Origin: SAR116 cluster bacterium
GTDB lineage: Bacteria; Pseudomonadota; Alphaproteobacteria; Puniceispirillales; Puniceispirillaceae
DNA length: 6,323 bases
Direction of reading: 5' to 3'
Assembly (NCBI GenBank): GCA_002683535.1
Contig: NYTO01000136.1
Span: 1 to 6,323, forward strand
Below are positions 1 to 6,323 of this stretch, one piece after another. The position numbers and the translations under genes are program-made. How positions within the stretch are numbered: the stretch's first letter is position 1; each line of letters starts with the position of its first letter. The notes under the pieces are model-generated. The model saw nothing but the letters and a program-made list of their open reading frames with translations. It had not been told where the DNA came from and searched no databases.

Positions 1-1
1 C

Positions 2-1204
2 TACAAGCTGGCAATGGATGGTCACGACGTTACTGTGATCGATGCCGAAGACGGCGCTGCCATGATGACAAGCTATGCCAATGCCGGGCTGGTTACCCCC
101 GGCCATGCCTTTGCATGGGCATCGCCAGCGGCACCAAAGATGATGATGCGATCACAATGGCGCGGCGATCAGGCTATCCGGTTGCGACTGCGCCCATCCT
201 GGCGACAATGGAAATGGATGTTTCGGTTTCTGCGTGAATGCACCGCGGCGCGCGCGCGTCACAACACTGCCATCACTGCCGATCTGTGCCGCTTTTCGCA
301 GCTTCATCTGCATCGCATTAGGCATGAATCAGGAATCAGCTATGATGAAAAATCCGGTGGACTGATCTATTTCTACCGGAACGCGAATGGCTATCAGGCA
401 GCCACAAGGAAGACTGATATGCTGCGCGCCAACGGCACCACGGTTGAAGAACTGTCACCGCGTCAGATGGTGGGTCGTGACCCCGGCCTTTTCAAGGCTG
501 AATCGTTGGTTGTCGGTGCCCTGTTTGCACCCGGTGATGAAAGCGGTGATGCGCATATGTTCACCTCTGCGCTGGCCAAAATTGCACAGGACAAGGGCGT
601 GAAATTTGCCTTCAACACCCGCATCCGCCGGCTGGTGCGTGATGGTGACAGCATTGCCCGCGTTGAGACTGACAAGGGTAATTTCACTGCCGATGCCTAT
701 GTGCTGTGCCTTGGTGTGAACAGTCCCGACCTCGTAAAACCGCTTGGCATTGATCTGCCGATCTATCCGGTACGTGGCTATTCCGTCACCCTGCCGATCA
801 CCGACAGGGCCAAGGCGCCGCGCATGGGCGGCATCGATCAGGATAATCTGCTCGCCTATTGTCCGATGGGCGATCGCCTTCGCATCACCGCAACGGCTGA
901 AATTGGAGGCTATGAACGGCGTTTCAGGCCGAAGGATTTTAAGGTCATGATGGAAAAAGCCCGTTCACTATTTGCGCATTGCGCTGATTTCAGCAAGCCC
1001 AGATACTGGGTCGGACTGCGTCCGATGACTCCCAACGGCATCCCGGTTGTCAGCCAGTCACCAATTGACAATCTGTGGCTGAATGTCGGGCACGGCTATT
1101 TGGGATGGACCATGGCAAGTGGCTGTGCGGCAATTACCGCCGACATCATTGCCGGCCGGACACCAAACCATGATATCGGAGGATTGGCATATGGACACGG
1201 TTGA
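2..1204 (+). CDS. DadA-type FAD-dependent D-amino acid dehydrogenase (5' partial)
   Basis: This is a flavoprotein of the DAO/DadA family, which oxidatively deaminates D-amino acids to 2-oxo acids and passes electrons to the respiratory chain at the inner face of the membrane. The frame is open from base 2, giving 400 visible residues; the ATG at 14 is internal. The missing start must hold the first FAD strand and its GxGxxG loop, because the visible protein opens inside the Rossmann fold (YKLAMDGHDVTVID, with the ribose-binding Asp closing strand 2). Family hallmarks follow: TSYANAG at about 23-29, APGDESGDAHMFTSAL at about 172-187, GLRPMTPNGIPVV near 340, and the C-terminal flavin-contacting GHGYLGWTMASGC near 363-375. 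DadA proteins are usually about 415-430 residues, so little is missing. The stop overlaps the next gene by 14 bases, implying translational coupling. The substrate is not readable: the family also includes glycine/sarcosine- and hydroxyproline-type oxidases, but these motifs fit DadA best. Confidence 0.88.
   Translation, partial: YKLAMDGHDVTVIDAEDGAAMMTSYANAGLVTPGHAFAWASPAAPKMMMRSQWRGDQAIRLRLRPSWRQWKWMFRFLRECTAARARHNTAITADLCRFSQLHLHRIRHESGISYDEKSGGLIYFYRNANGYQAATRKTDMLRANGTTVEELSPRQMVGRDPGLFKAESLVVGALFAPGDESGDAHMFTSALAKIAQDKGVKFAFNTRIRRLVRDGDSIARVETDKGNFTADAYVLCLGVNSPDLVKPLGIDLPIYPVRGYSVTLPITDRAKAPRMGGIDQDNLLAYCPMGDRLRITATAEIGGYERRFRPKDFKVMMEKARSLFAHCADFSKPRYWVGLRPMTPNGIPVVSQSPIDNLWLNVGHGYLGWTMASGCAAITADIIAGRTPNHDIGGLAYGHG
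1178..1183 (+). promoter_or_regulatory. Ribosome binding site for the racemase-family gene
   Basis: GGAGGA lies 7 bases before the ATG at 1191, inside the 3' end of the dehydrogenase gene. This near-perfect Shine-Dalgarno sequence decides the start: the longer in-frame reading from 1083 would bury 36 extra residues in the dehydrogenase gene and has no such site. Confidence 0.85.
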
Positions 1205-1991
1205 CCCGCACGCGGGGGATGACTTCACCCTGATCGAGAATATCCCGTTCACAACCCGTCGCATGATCGGCACCCGCGCCCGTATCGGCATGGTGGTGCT
1301 GGCATCCGACTACACGATCGAACATGAATTCCGTGCGATGATTGATATGCCCGGTGTTGACATGTTTGAGGCGCGCATCCGCAATAACCCGCAAGTGACA
1401 CCCGAAACGCTGAGCGCCATGGAGCCGCTGATTACGTCAACAGCCGAGCTGATCCTGCCCGGTGACAAGGTTGATGTGCTGGCATTCGGCTGCACATCTG
1501 CATCGATAATCCTTGGTATTGACCGCATCGACACCTTGCTGCGCGCTGCCAAGCCGGAGGCAAAAACCAGCAATCCGATCGCCGCCGCCTTTGCTGCCTT
1601 CGATGCCTTGGGGGCAAAGCGGATCGGGGTGCTGACACCCTACCGGCGCGACATCAACGAAATTGTCAGAGCCTATATCACCAGCCATGGCTATGAGGTG
1701 CCAGTCTTTGGTTCCTTCAATGAAGAGATGGATCCGGTGGTTGCCGCAATTGACGAGGAATCGTTGATCGGCGCTGTCGACACGATACGCGACGGGCACA
1801 ATATCGATGCCGTATTTGTGTCCTGCACATCGGTCAGGCTGGCCAATGCGGTTGCCAATATCGAAGCCCGCACAGGACTTCCGGTTACATCATCCAACCA
1901 TGCGCTTGCCTGGCATTGTTTGCGCCTTGCCGGCATTGATGACACCATCCCCGACCGCGGACGCCTGTTCGAAACCGGCCTGTTCGCCTGA
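1191..1991 (+). CDS. Asp/Glu racemase superfamily protein, maleate isomerase/EutA-like
   Basis: This is a 266-residue cytosolic enzyme of the Asp/Glu/hydantoin racemase superfamily. The family uses a pair of cysteines for racemisation, cis-trans isomerisation (maleate to fumarate) or decarboxylation. Visible support: the N-terminal strand RIGMVVLASDYTIEHEF (about 31-47), which resembles maleate isomerase and ectoine-utilisation EutA proteins; the first catalytic Cys101 in AFGCTSAS; the second-domain strand KRIGVLTPYRRD (about 143-154); and Cys212 in VSCTSVR. Both cysteines sit in the expected C-T-S context, one per lobe, so the protein looks active. The length is close to that of the family (about 240-260). 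The ATG at 1191 was chosen for its strong ribosome binding site. It overlaps the dehydrogenase gene by 14 bases, so the two are probably co-translated. The reaction is uncertain. Maleate isomerase, an EutA-like function, amino-acid racemase or hydantoin racemase are all possible, and the N-terminal motif favours the first two. Confidence 0.85.
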   Translation: MDTVDPHAGDDFTLIENIPFTTRRMIGTRARIGMVVLASDYTIEHEFRAMIDMPGVDMFEARIRNNPQVTPETLSAMEPLITSTAELILPGDKVDVLAFGCTSASIILGIDRIDTLLRAAKPEAKTSNPIAAAFAAFDALGAKRIGVLTPYRRDINEIVRAYITSHGYEVPVFGSFNEEMDPVVAAIDEESLIGAVDTIRDGHNIDAVFVSCTSVRLANAVANIEARTGLPVTSSNHALAWHCLRLAGIDDTIPDRGRLFETGLFA

Positions 1992-2002
1992 CCAATCCAG
2001 AT

Positions 2003-2018
2003 CGGCCGGCCGCGCCGG
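2003..2018 (+). other. Short GC-rich palindromic stretch in the intergenic gap
   Basis: The 51-base gap between the racemase-family and amidohydrolase genes contains an all-G/C stretch with an 8-base palindrome (GGCCGGCC, 2004-2011) and a possible 5-bp hairpin (CCGGC at 2006-2010, GCCGG at 2014-2018, 3-base loop). There is no following T-run, so it is not an intrinsic terminator. It could fold in the mRNA just before the next ribosome binding site, or may mean nothing. Confidence 0.3.
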
Positions 2019-2028
2019 ACCACGCCTG

Positions 2029-2034
2029 AAGGAG
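2029..2034 (+). promoter_or_regulatory. Ribosome binding site for the amidohydrolase gene
   Basis: AAGGAG lies 8 bases before the ATG at 2043. It is a strong, well-spaced Shine-Dalgarno sequence that fixes the start codon of the amidohydrolase. Confidence 0.85.
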
Positions 2035-2042
2035 TATCTTAA

Positions 2043-3686
2043 ATGACTGAAACAAATGTTTTTTCTGCGCGTGATATCATTACAATGAACGCATCCCGGC
2101 CTCATGCAACGCATGTTGCTGTACGCGACGGCCGCATTCTTGGCGCTGGCAGCCTCGAGGATATGGAGCAATGGGCACCCTATACGCTGACTGATGATTT
2201 TGCTGACAAGATACTGGTGCCGGGGTTTGTTGAAGGACACGCCCACGCCATGGAAGGCGGCATCTGGGATTTTCCCTATGTCGGCTATGAAGACAGGTGG
2301 GACCCGTCAGGCAGGCGATGGGAAGGAGCGCAGAGTCTTGAAGCGGTGATTGCTGCACTGACAGCGGCCGAAGCGCGACTTGATGATGCCGAAACACCAT
2401 TGTTCGCCTGGGGGTTTGACCCAATCTATTTTGGCGAAGCGCGGATGAACGCCGCACAACTTGATTCAGTGTCGACAACCCGGCCAATCATCGTTTTGCA
2501 TTCGAACGGCCATCTTCTGAACGTCAACAGCCGCCTGATGGACATGGCTGGCATTACCGCTGACACCAATGTCTATGGCGTGCTGAAGGATGACAACGGA
2601 AAGCCGACCGGCGAATTGATGGAGATGGCGGCGAAATACATGGCTTACCGGCAGACCGGCAACCCGTTCTTTGGCGGTATAAAGACACCCTCGCTGCTGC
2701 GCTATGCTGAATCAGCCGTCAATTGCGGTGTGACAACGGCGACAGACCTGTTCGCCTCATTCAATGAGGAATCACTTGCCGCCTATGTAGAGGCCAGCCA
2801 GACACCGGGATATGCCTTGCGTCTGATGCCTGCGCTGAATACCATTGAACAATCGATTGATGAGGGAATTGCACTGGCGAAGCGTGCCCTGCAGGACAAT
2901 AATGACCGCCTTCATCACCGGCTTTGCAAGGTGATGACCGATGGATCAATTCAGGGCTTTACCGCCCGCCTGAAATGGCCCGGATACCATAATGGCAAGC
3001 CCAACGGGCTGTGGAACCTTGATCCCGACACGCTTGGCGAACTGGTGCTTGAATATCACAAGGCTGGCCTGCATCTGCATATCCACACAAACGGGGATGA
3101 AGCATCGGAATTGATGCTCGATGCGCTGGAGGCCGCACAGCTGGCCTGTCCACGGCCTGATCACCGGCATACCCTGCAGCATTGCCAGATGGCTGATGCC
3201 AGCCAGTTCCGCCGCATGGCCAAGCTGGGAGTTTGCGTCAACCTGTTTGCCAACCACATCTATTATTGGGGCGACCAGCATGCCGCGATCACCATGGGAC
3301 CGGACCGCGCAAACCGGATGGATGCCGCCGGCACCGCACAGCGCGAAGGGGTGCATTTCTCGATCCATTCCGATGCGCCGGTTACACCCATGGCACCGCT
3401 GTTCACTGCCTGGTGTGCGGTCAACCGGCAAACGCGGACCGGCACGGTTCTTGGCCCGGAAGAACAGATCAGCGCCGAAGACGCGCTGTATGCCATCACC
3501 CTCGGCGCTGCCTATACCCTGCATATGGACCATCTTGTCGGCAGCATAGAGCCCGGCAAATATGCCGACTTTGCCGTTCTTGAAGACAGCCCGCTTCAGG
3601 TGAGCCCTGACGCCATTCGCGATATCAGTGTCTGGGGCACCATTTCGGGAGGAGCGCCGCACAAGGCGGCAACCCGAACCGGATGA
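2043..3686 (+). CDS. YtcJ-type metal-dependent amidohydrolase (amidohydrolase 3 family)
   Basis: This 547-residue hydrolase belongs to the amidohydrolase superfamily, subfamily 3 (YtcJ/N-substituted formamide deformylase-like). Members use one or two divalent metals in a TIM barrel to hydrolyse C-N bonds of amides, formamides or cyclic compounds. The small N-terminal beta-sandwich segment (about 1-60) leads into the metal motif PGFVEGHAHAM with His66 and His68. Further likely ligands are Lys296 in KVMTDGSIQ (candidate carboxylated bridging lysine), His348 in HIHTNGDEA, His380 in LQHCQ and Asp444 in IHSDAPVTP. The C-terminal part returns to the sandwich with GSIEPGKYADFAVLEDSPL (about 500-518), a typical superfamily ending. 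All core motifs are intact and the length fits the subfamily. No signal peptide or membrane segment is seen, so it should be cytosolic. Its stop overlaps the start of the GTPase gene as ATGA, suggesting coupled translation. The exact substrate cannot be inferred; YtcJ proteins are functionally diverse and mostly uncharacterised. Confidence 0.9.
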   Translation: MTETNVFSARDIITMNASRPHATHVAVRDGRILGAGSLEDMEQWAPYTLTDDFADKILVPGFVEGHAHAMEGGIWDFPYVGYEDRWDPSGRRWEGAQSLEAVIAALTAAEARLDDAETPLFAWGFDPIYFGEARMNAAQLDSVSTTRPIIVLHSNGHLLNVNSRLMDMAGITADTNVYGVLKDDNGKPTGELMEMAAKYMAYRQTGNPFFGGIKTPSLLRYAESAVNCGVTTATDLFASFNEESLAAYVEASQTPGYALRLMPALNTIEQSIDEGIALAKRALQDNNDRLHHRLCKVMTDGSIQGFTARLKWPGYHNGKPNGLWNLDPDTLGELVLEYHKAGLHLHIHTNGDEASELMLDALEAAQLACPRPDHRHTLQHCQMADASQFRRMAKLGVCVNLFANHIYYWGDQHAAITMGPDRANRMDAAGTAQREGVHFSIHSDAPVTPMAPLFTAWCAVNRQTRTGTVLGPEEQISAEDALYAITLGAAYTLHMDHLVGSIEPGKYADFAVLEDSPLQVSPDAIRDISVWGTISGGAPHKAATRTG

Positions 3687-4663
3687 ACGACGCCCCCGTC
3701 GATTTTACGGTCATTGGCGGCTTTCTTGGCAGCGGCAAGACCAGCCTCGTCAACCGGCTTCTTGCTGCATCCGGCAGCACCCGCTTTGCCGTGCTGGTCA
3801 ATGATTTTGGCGCCCTGAATATTGATGAGGCACTGATCCGGCATCAGGACGGGCGGATCATGCAGCTGGCCAATGGCTGCATCTGCTGTTCACTGGCGGG
3901 CGGCCTTGTTGATACCATGGTTGAACTGATGCGCTATCGTCATCTGATCGATCATATCCTGATTGAGGCAAGCGGCGTGTCCTACCCAAGCCGGATCATG
4001 GATTTTGCTCGTATCGACCCTGATCTGCGTCCCGGCCTGACCCTTGTTCTGGTTGATGCGGCACATCTGCAGGACCACAGCACCGACACGCGTCTGGCCG
4101 AGACCATCACCGCCCAGATGGAAAGCGCCGATATGTTCGTGCTGACAAAGACTGATATTGCCAGCGCCGACATGGCTGCATGGTCGCGTGACTGGGTTGC
4201 GACGCGCGCGCCGGATGCGCCCATCATCGAAGGCCGTCCAGATGATGCCAGCCTTGTCGCCCTGATCACCGGCCCCGCGCCGGACGCCACCAGCGCCGCC
4301 ACGCACCATCATCACCCTGCGGATCACACCGGTCATCACGCTCACGCCGATCCTGACCGGGCGCTTCACACCCATTTTGTCAGCCGCGCCATGACCGCAT
4401 CAAGGCCTGTCGACGAAGACGGCTTTGCCGATTTTGCCAACCGTTTCAGCAAGCATCTGCTGCGCGGCAAGGGCACGCTGCATTTTCATCGGCGCAGCGC
4501 CATATGGCAGCAGGCTGGCCGCCTTGTTCATCTTGAAGACGCCACGCTCGATGCTGATACCGCATCGCAGATTGTGATGATTTCTGCCGATGATCTGAGC
4601 GAGGCCGCCGCTGCCTTGCGGGCGCTGGGATTTCAGGATGTTGCAAACGTGCCGGCCAGATGA
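3683..4663 (+). CDS. CobW/COG0523 family G3E GTPase, putative metallochaperone
   Basis: This 326-residue GTPase belongs to the G3E class. COG0523 proteins bind a metal, often Zn or Co, through a CxCC motif and use GTP hydrolysis to deliver it to a client or cofactor pathway. Visible motifs: Walker A GGFLGSGKTS (12-21); VNDFG (39-43, switch I region); CICC with Cys66, Cys68 and Cys69; IEASG (94-98, switch II region); and TKTD (155-158) in the base-recognition position, where NKxD is more usual. A linker at about 208-231 holds eleven histidines (HHHH, HTGHHAHAD and HTHF clusters) and may bind metal. The CobW C-terminal domain follows from about 231, with LLRGKGTLHF and a hydrophobic end. The start overlaps the amidohydrolase stop by 4 bases. 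No good ribosome binding site sits directly before it (the nearest GGGAGGAG is 28 bases upstream), so expression probably depends on coupling. This arrangement suggests that the amidohydrolase is the metal client, which is inference. A role in cobalamin synthesis is less likely, as no cobalamin genes are adjacent. Confidence 0.9.
   Translation: MNDAPVDFTVIGGFLGSGKTSLVNRLLAASGSTRFAVLVNDFGALNIDEALIRHQDGRIMQLANGCICCSLAGGLVDTMVELMRYRHLIDHILIEASGVSYPSRIMDFARIDPDLRPGLTLVLVDAAHLQDHSTDTRLAETITAQMESADMFVLTKTDIASADMAAWSRDWVATRAPDAPIIEGRPDDASLVALITGPAPDATSAATHHHHPADHTGHHAHADPDRALHTHFVSRAMTASRPVDEDGFADFANRFSKHLLRGKGTLHFHRRSAIWQQAGRLVHLEDATLDADTASQIVMISADDLSEAAAALRALGFQDVANVPAR
4633..4663. other. Tail-to-tail overlap of convergent genes
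   Basis: The + strand GTPase gene ends at 4663 and the - strand ABC ATPase gene ends at 4633, so the last 31 bases of each are shared on opposite strands. No hairpin followed by a T-run is visible for either direction in or near the overlap. Confidence 0.85.
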
Positions 4664-5628
4664 CAGGCCAGACGATGCCCGGTGCTGCCCGGCCAATCCT
4701 CCAGCTGCGGCACCCCGGCGCTGCAGACATCGCGCGCATGTGGACAGCGGCTGGTAAAGCGGCATCCGGTCTGCGGCATTGTCAGGTCCGGTATCTCGCC
4801 ATCAACCAATTTGCCGCCCGCTGGCTGTGCCCCGATCTCGATGGTTGGCACCGCATCCAGCAGGGCCTGGCTATAGGGGTGGCGCGGTGCCGCAAAAAAG
4901 CTCTGACGGTCCGTATATTCCATGAACTGACCCATATACATGACCGCGATGTCATCACACATATGCTGCACAACGCCCAGATCATGGCTGATGAACAGAT
5001 AGGTTAGCCCGAACTGGCCCTGCAGGGATTTCAGCAGATTCAGGATCTGCGCCTGCACCGCCACATCCAGTGCGGACACAGGCTCATCACAGATGATCAG
5101 CGATGGCCGCGTGGACAGCGCGCGCGCAATGCCGATACGCTGGCGCTGGCCGCCTGAAAACTGATGCGGGAACAGCGCCTTTTGTTCGGGGCGCAAGCCC
5201 ACCGCCTCAAACAACTCGTCAATAATCCTGTCCTGTTCAGCGCGGCTGGTCTCGCCAGCATAGACAAGCGGTTCACGCACAATATCGCCAGCGCGCAGGC
5301 GCGGGTTGAGAGATGAATAGGGATCCTGAAAAATAATCTGGATACGCTGGCGTGCCTGCCGCAGCGCCTCGCTGTCCAGCGCCCCGAAGTCAGTGCCGTC
5401 AATGGTGATGCTGCCTGCCAGCTTTGGCACCAGACGTGCCACCGCCATTGCCGCCGTAGTCTTTCCCGAACCTGATTCGCCAACAATGCCCAGCGTTTTG
5501 CCGCGGGCAATCGAGAAATTGACATCATCGACCGCCAACAGCGCACGCCGGCGTCCGTCAGCATCACGCCCGCGCATCGGAAAAGATACGCTCAGATTCT
5601 GTACATCAAGGGCCAGCTTGTCGCTCAT
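4633..5628 (-). CDS. Dipeptide/oligopeptide ABC transporter ATP-binding protein, DppF/OppF type
   Basis: This is one of the two cytoplasmic ATPases that power a peptide-type (Dpp/Opp) ABC importer; 331 residues, normal length. Domains in order: Walker A GESGSGKTT (50-58), Q-loop Gln101 in IIFQDPYSSLNPR, ABC signature FSGGQRQRIGIARAL (157-171), Walker B SLIICDEP with Glu182, D-loop SALD, and H-loop His215 in FISHD. The C-terminal oligopeptide/dipeptide extension has HPYSQALLDAVP (about 250-261) and four cysteines (289, 295, 302, 322). The PYSSLNPR motif and the order after a DppD-like partner support the DppF/OppF type. The ATG at 5628 sits in a TAATG overlap with the upstream gene's stop, with GGAGAG at correct spacing. 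All catalytic motifs are intact. The true cargo (dipeptides, longer peptides, opines, nickel or other small amine compounds) is set by the binding protein, which is outside the window. Confidence 0.93.
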   Translation of the reverse strand: MSDKLALDVQNLSVSFPMRGRDADGRRRALLAVDDVNFSIARGKTLGIVGESGSGKTTAAMAVARLVPKLAGSITIDGTDFGALDSEALRQARQRIQIIFQDPYSSLNPRLRAGDIVREPLVYAGETSRAEQDRIIDELFEAVGLRPEQKALFPHQFSGGQRQRIGIARALSTRPSLIICDEPVSALDVAVQAQILNLLKSLQGQFGLTYLFISHDLGVVQHMCDDIAVMYMGQFMEYTDRQSFFAAPRHPYSQALLDAVPTIEIGAQPAGGKLVDGEIPDLTMPQTGCRFTSRCPHARDVCSAGVPQLEDWPGSTGHRLACHLAGTFATS

Positions 5629-6323
5629 TACCGGCTCTCCTCTGCGCCAAACGGATGCCAGCAGGACACGCTGTGCCCGCTATGGCCTGATATGTCGCTC
5701 TGCTGAGGTTTGGCTGACCAACACGCGTCAGCTGCCCTGGCGCATCGCGGCGCGAACAGGCATTCATCCCGGCCAAAGCGGATAATCGGTGGCACAATGC
5801 CGTCAATTTCCGGCAGCGTGTCAACAAGCGCACCCACATCGCTGGTGATATGCGGCACACAGGCAATCAGTCCGCGTGTATAGGGATGTGCCGGCGCCTT
5901 GATAACATCGGCGACCTGCCCTTCTTCAACACGCCGTCCCGCATACATCACCAGCATGCGTTCAGACATTTGCGCCACCGCGCCCATATCGTGGGTGATC
6001 ATGATGATGGCGGTATCCAGCTTGGCCCCCAGATCGCGCAGCAATGCAAAAATCTCAGCCTGCACCGTCACATCAAGGGCGGTTGTCGGTTCATCGGCAA
6101 TCAGGATTTCCGGCTCACAGGCTAACGCGATGGCGATCATCACCCGTTGCCGCTGGCCGCCCGACAGCTGGTGCGGATAATCATCAACGCGCGCCGCCAC
6201 ATCGGGAATTCGCACGGCCTGCAACAATTCGATTGATCTGCTGCGCGCCTCGGCATTATCGATTCCGCGATGCAGACGCAACACTTCGCTGATCTGCTGA
6301 CCGATGGTGAAGACCGGATTGAG
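5628..6323 (-). CDS. Dipeptide/oligopeptide ABC transporter ATP-binding protein, DppD/OppD type (5' partial)
   Basis: This is the partner ATPase of the same importer. Its frame is open to the right edge, leaving 231 visible residues of an expected 320-340; the GTG at 6284 is internal. The visible part begins at LNPVFTIGQQISEVL, just after the Q-loop, so Walker A and the true start lie outside the window. Present motifs: signature LSGGQRQRVMIA (53-64 of the visible part), Walker B ILIADEP followed by TTALD (73-84), and H-loop MITHD (108-112). The C-terminal peptide-transporter extension has HPYTRGLIACVP (146-157) and a four-cysteine set in CLFAPRC, ACW and CWHP. The TTALDVTVQAEI sequence and first position in the pair fit DppD/OppD. 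The stop TAA shares a base with the downstream start. Permease and substrate-binding genes are expected further upstream on this strand, beyond the window; that is inferred from usual Dpp operon order. Confidence 0.92.
   Translation of the reverse strand, partial: LNPVFTIGQQISEVLRLHRGIDNAEARSRSIELLQAVRIPDVAARVDDYPHQLSGGQRQRVMIAIALACEPEILIADEPTTALDVTVQAEIFALLRDLGAKLDTAIIMITHDMGAVAQMSERMLVMYAGRRVEEGQVADVIKAPAHPYTRGLIACVPHITSDVGALVDTLPEIDGIVPPIIRFGRDECLFAPRCARAADACWSAKPQQSDISGHSGHSVSCWHPFGAEESR
5635..5640 (-). promoter_or_regulatory. Ribosome binding site for the DppF/OppF-type gene
   Basis: On the - strand GGAGAG ends 6 bases before the ATG at 5628 and lies within the last codons of the upstream ATPase gene. 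Together with the TAATG stop/start junction it supports translational coupling of the two ATPases. Confidence 0.75.

Noticed and set aside
248..258. Alternating GC run as a repeat or Z-DNA element
   Set aside because: It is only 11 bases, in frame within the dehydrogenase, and encodes ordinary Ala/Arg codons.
1083..1190. N-terminal extension of the racemase-family protein by 36 residues from the ATG at 1083
   Set aside because: It lies wholly inside the dehydrogenase gene, does not resemble the family, and a strong ribosome binding site marks the ATG at 1191 instead.
2003..2018. Intrinsic terminator between the racemase-family and amidohydrolase genes
   Set aside because: The possible stem is only 5 bp and no T-run follows it.
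2946..3662. 238-residue open frame on the - strand opposite the amidohydrolase
   Set aside because: It is a shadow of a clearly conserved gene in GC-rich DNA, with a low-complexity composition and no recognisable motif.
3890..4375. 161-residue open frame on the - strand opposite the GTPase
   Set aside because: The GTPase on the + strand has all its family motifs; the reverse frame is rich in Arg, Gly and Val as expected for a shadow reading.
6282..6284. GTG at 6284 (- strand) as the start of the DppD/OppD-type gene
   Set aside because: The frame remains open to the window edge and encodes the conserved LNPVFTIG segment, so the real start lies beyond 6323.

Overview
The window is a gene-dense stretch of bacterial chromosome. 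By eye its GC content is moderate to high, roughly in the high fifties percent. It carries five protein-coding genes and almost no intergenic DNA. Family content, codon style and tight overlapping operons suggest an alphaproteobacterium, possibly a marine heterotroph. That assignment is an impression, because no rRNA or taxonomic marker is present. I saw no tRNA, rRNA, CRISPR array, insertion sequence or phage-like feature.

Left and centre (1-4663, + strand): four genes form a continuous convoy. The first is a DadA-type FAD D-amino acid dehydrogenase, cut by the left edge. Its 3' end overlaps by 14 bases a cytosolic Asp/Glu racemase superfamily enzyme of the maleate isomerase/EutA-like branch, which keeps both catalytic cysteines. 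After a 51-base gap comes a YtcJ-type (amidohydrolase 3) metal-dependent hydrolase. It overlaps by 4 bases (ATGA) a CobW/COG0523 G3E GTPase, a presumed metallochaperone with a CxCC motif and a histidine-rich linker. No terminator was seen between these genes, so one transcript is likely.

Right (4633-6323, - strand): two ATPase genes of a dipeptide/oligopeptide (Dpp/Opp) ABC importer face the convoy. The upstream one (DppD/OppD type) runs off the right edge. Its stop codon overlaps the start of the DppF/OppF-type gene in a TAATG junction. The permease and binding-protein genes are not in the window and presumably lie beyond the right edge. The two gene groups converge and overlap tail to tail by 31 bases.

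Working model (inference): the importer takes up a small peptide, amide or amino-acid derivative; the amidohydrolase cleaves a C-N bond, perhaps with metal supplied by the GTPase; and the racemase-family enzyme and the FAD dehydrogenase process the released acid or D-amino acid. The substrate cannot be read from the sequence. The most interesting points are the fused amidohydrolase/GTPase cistrons and the fused dehydrogenase/racemase cistrons. Nothing here shows a clearly new type of system.
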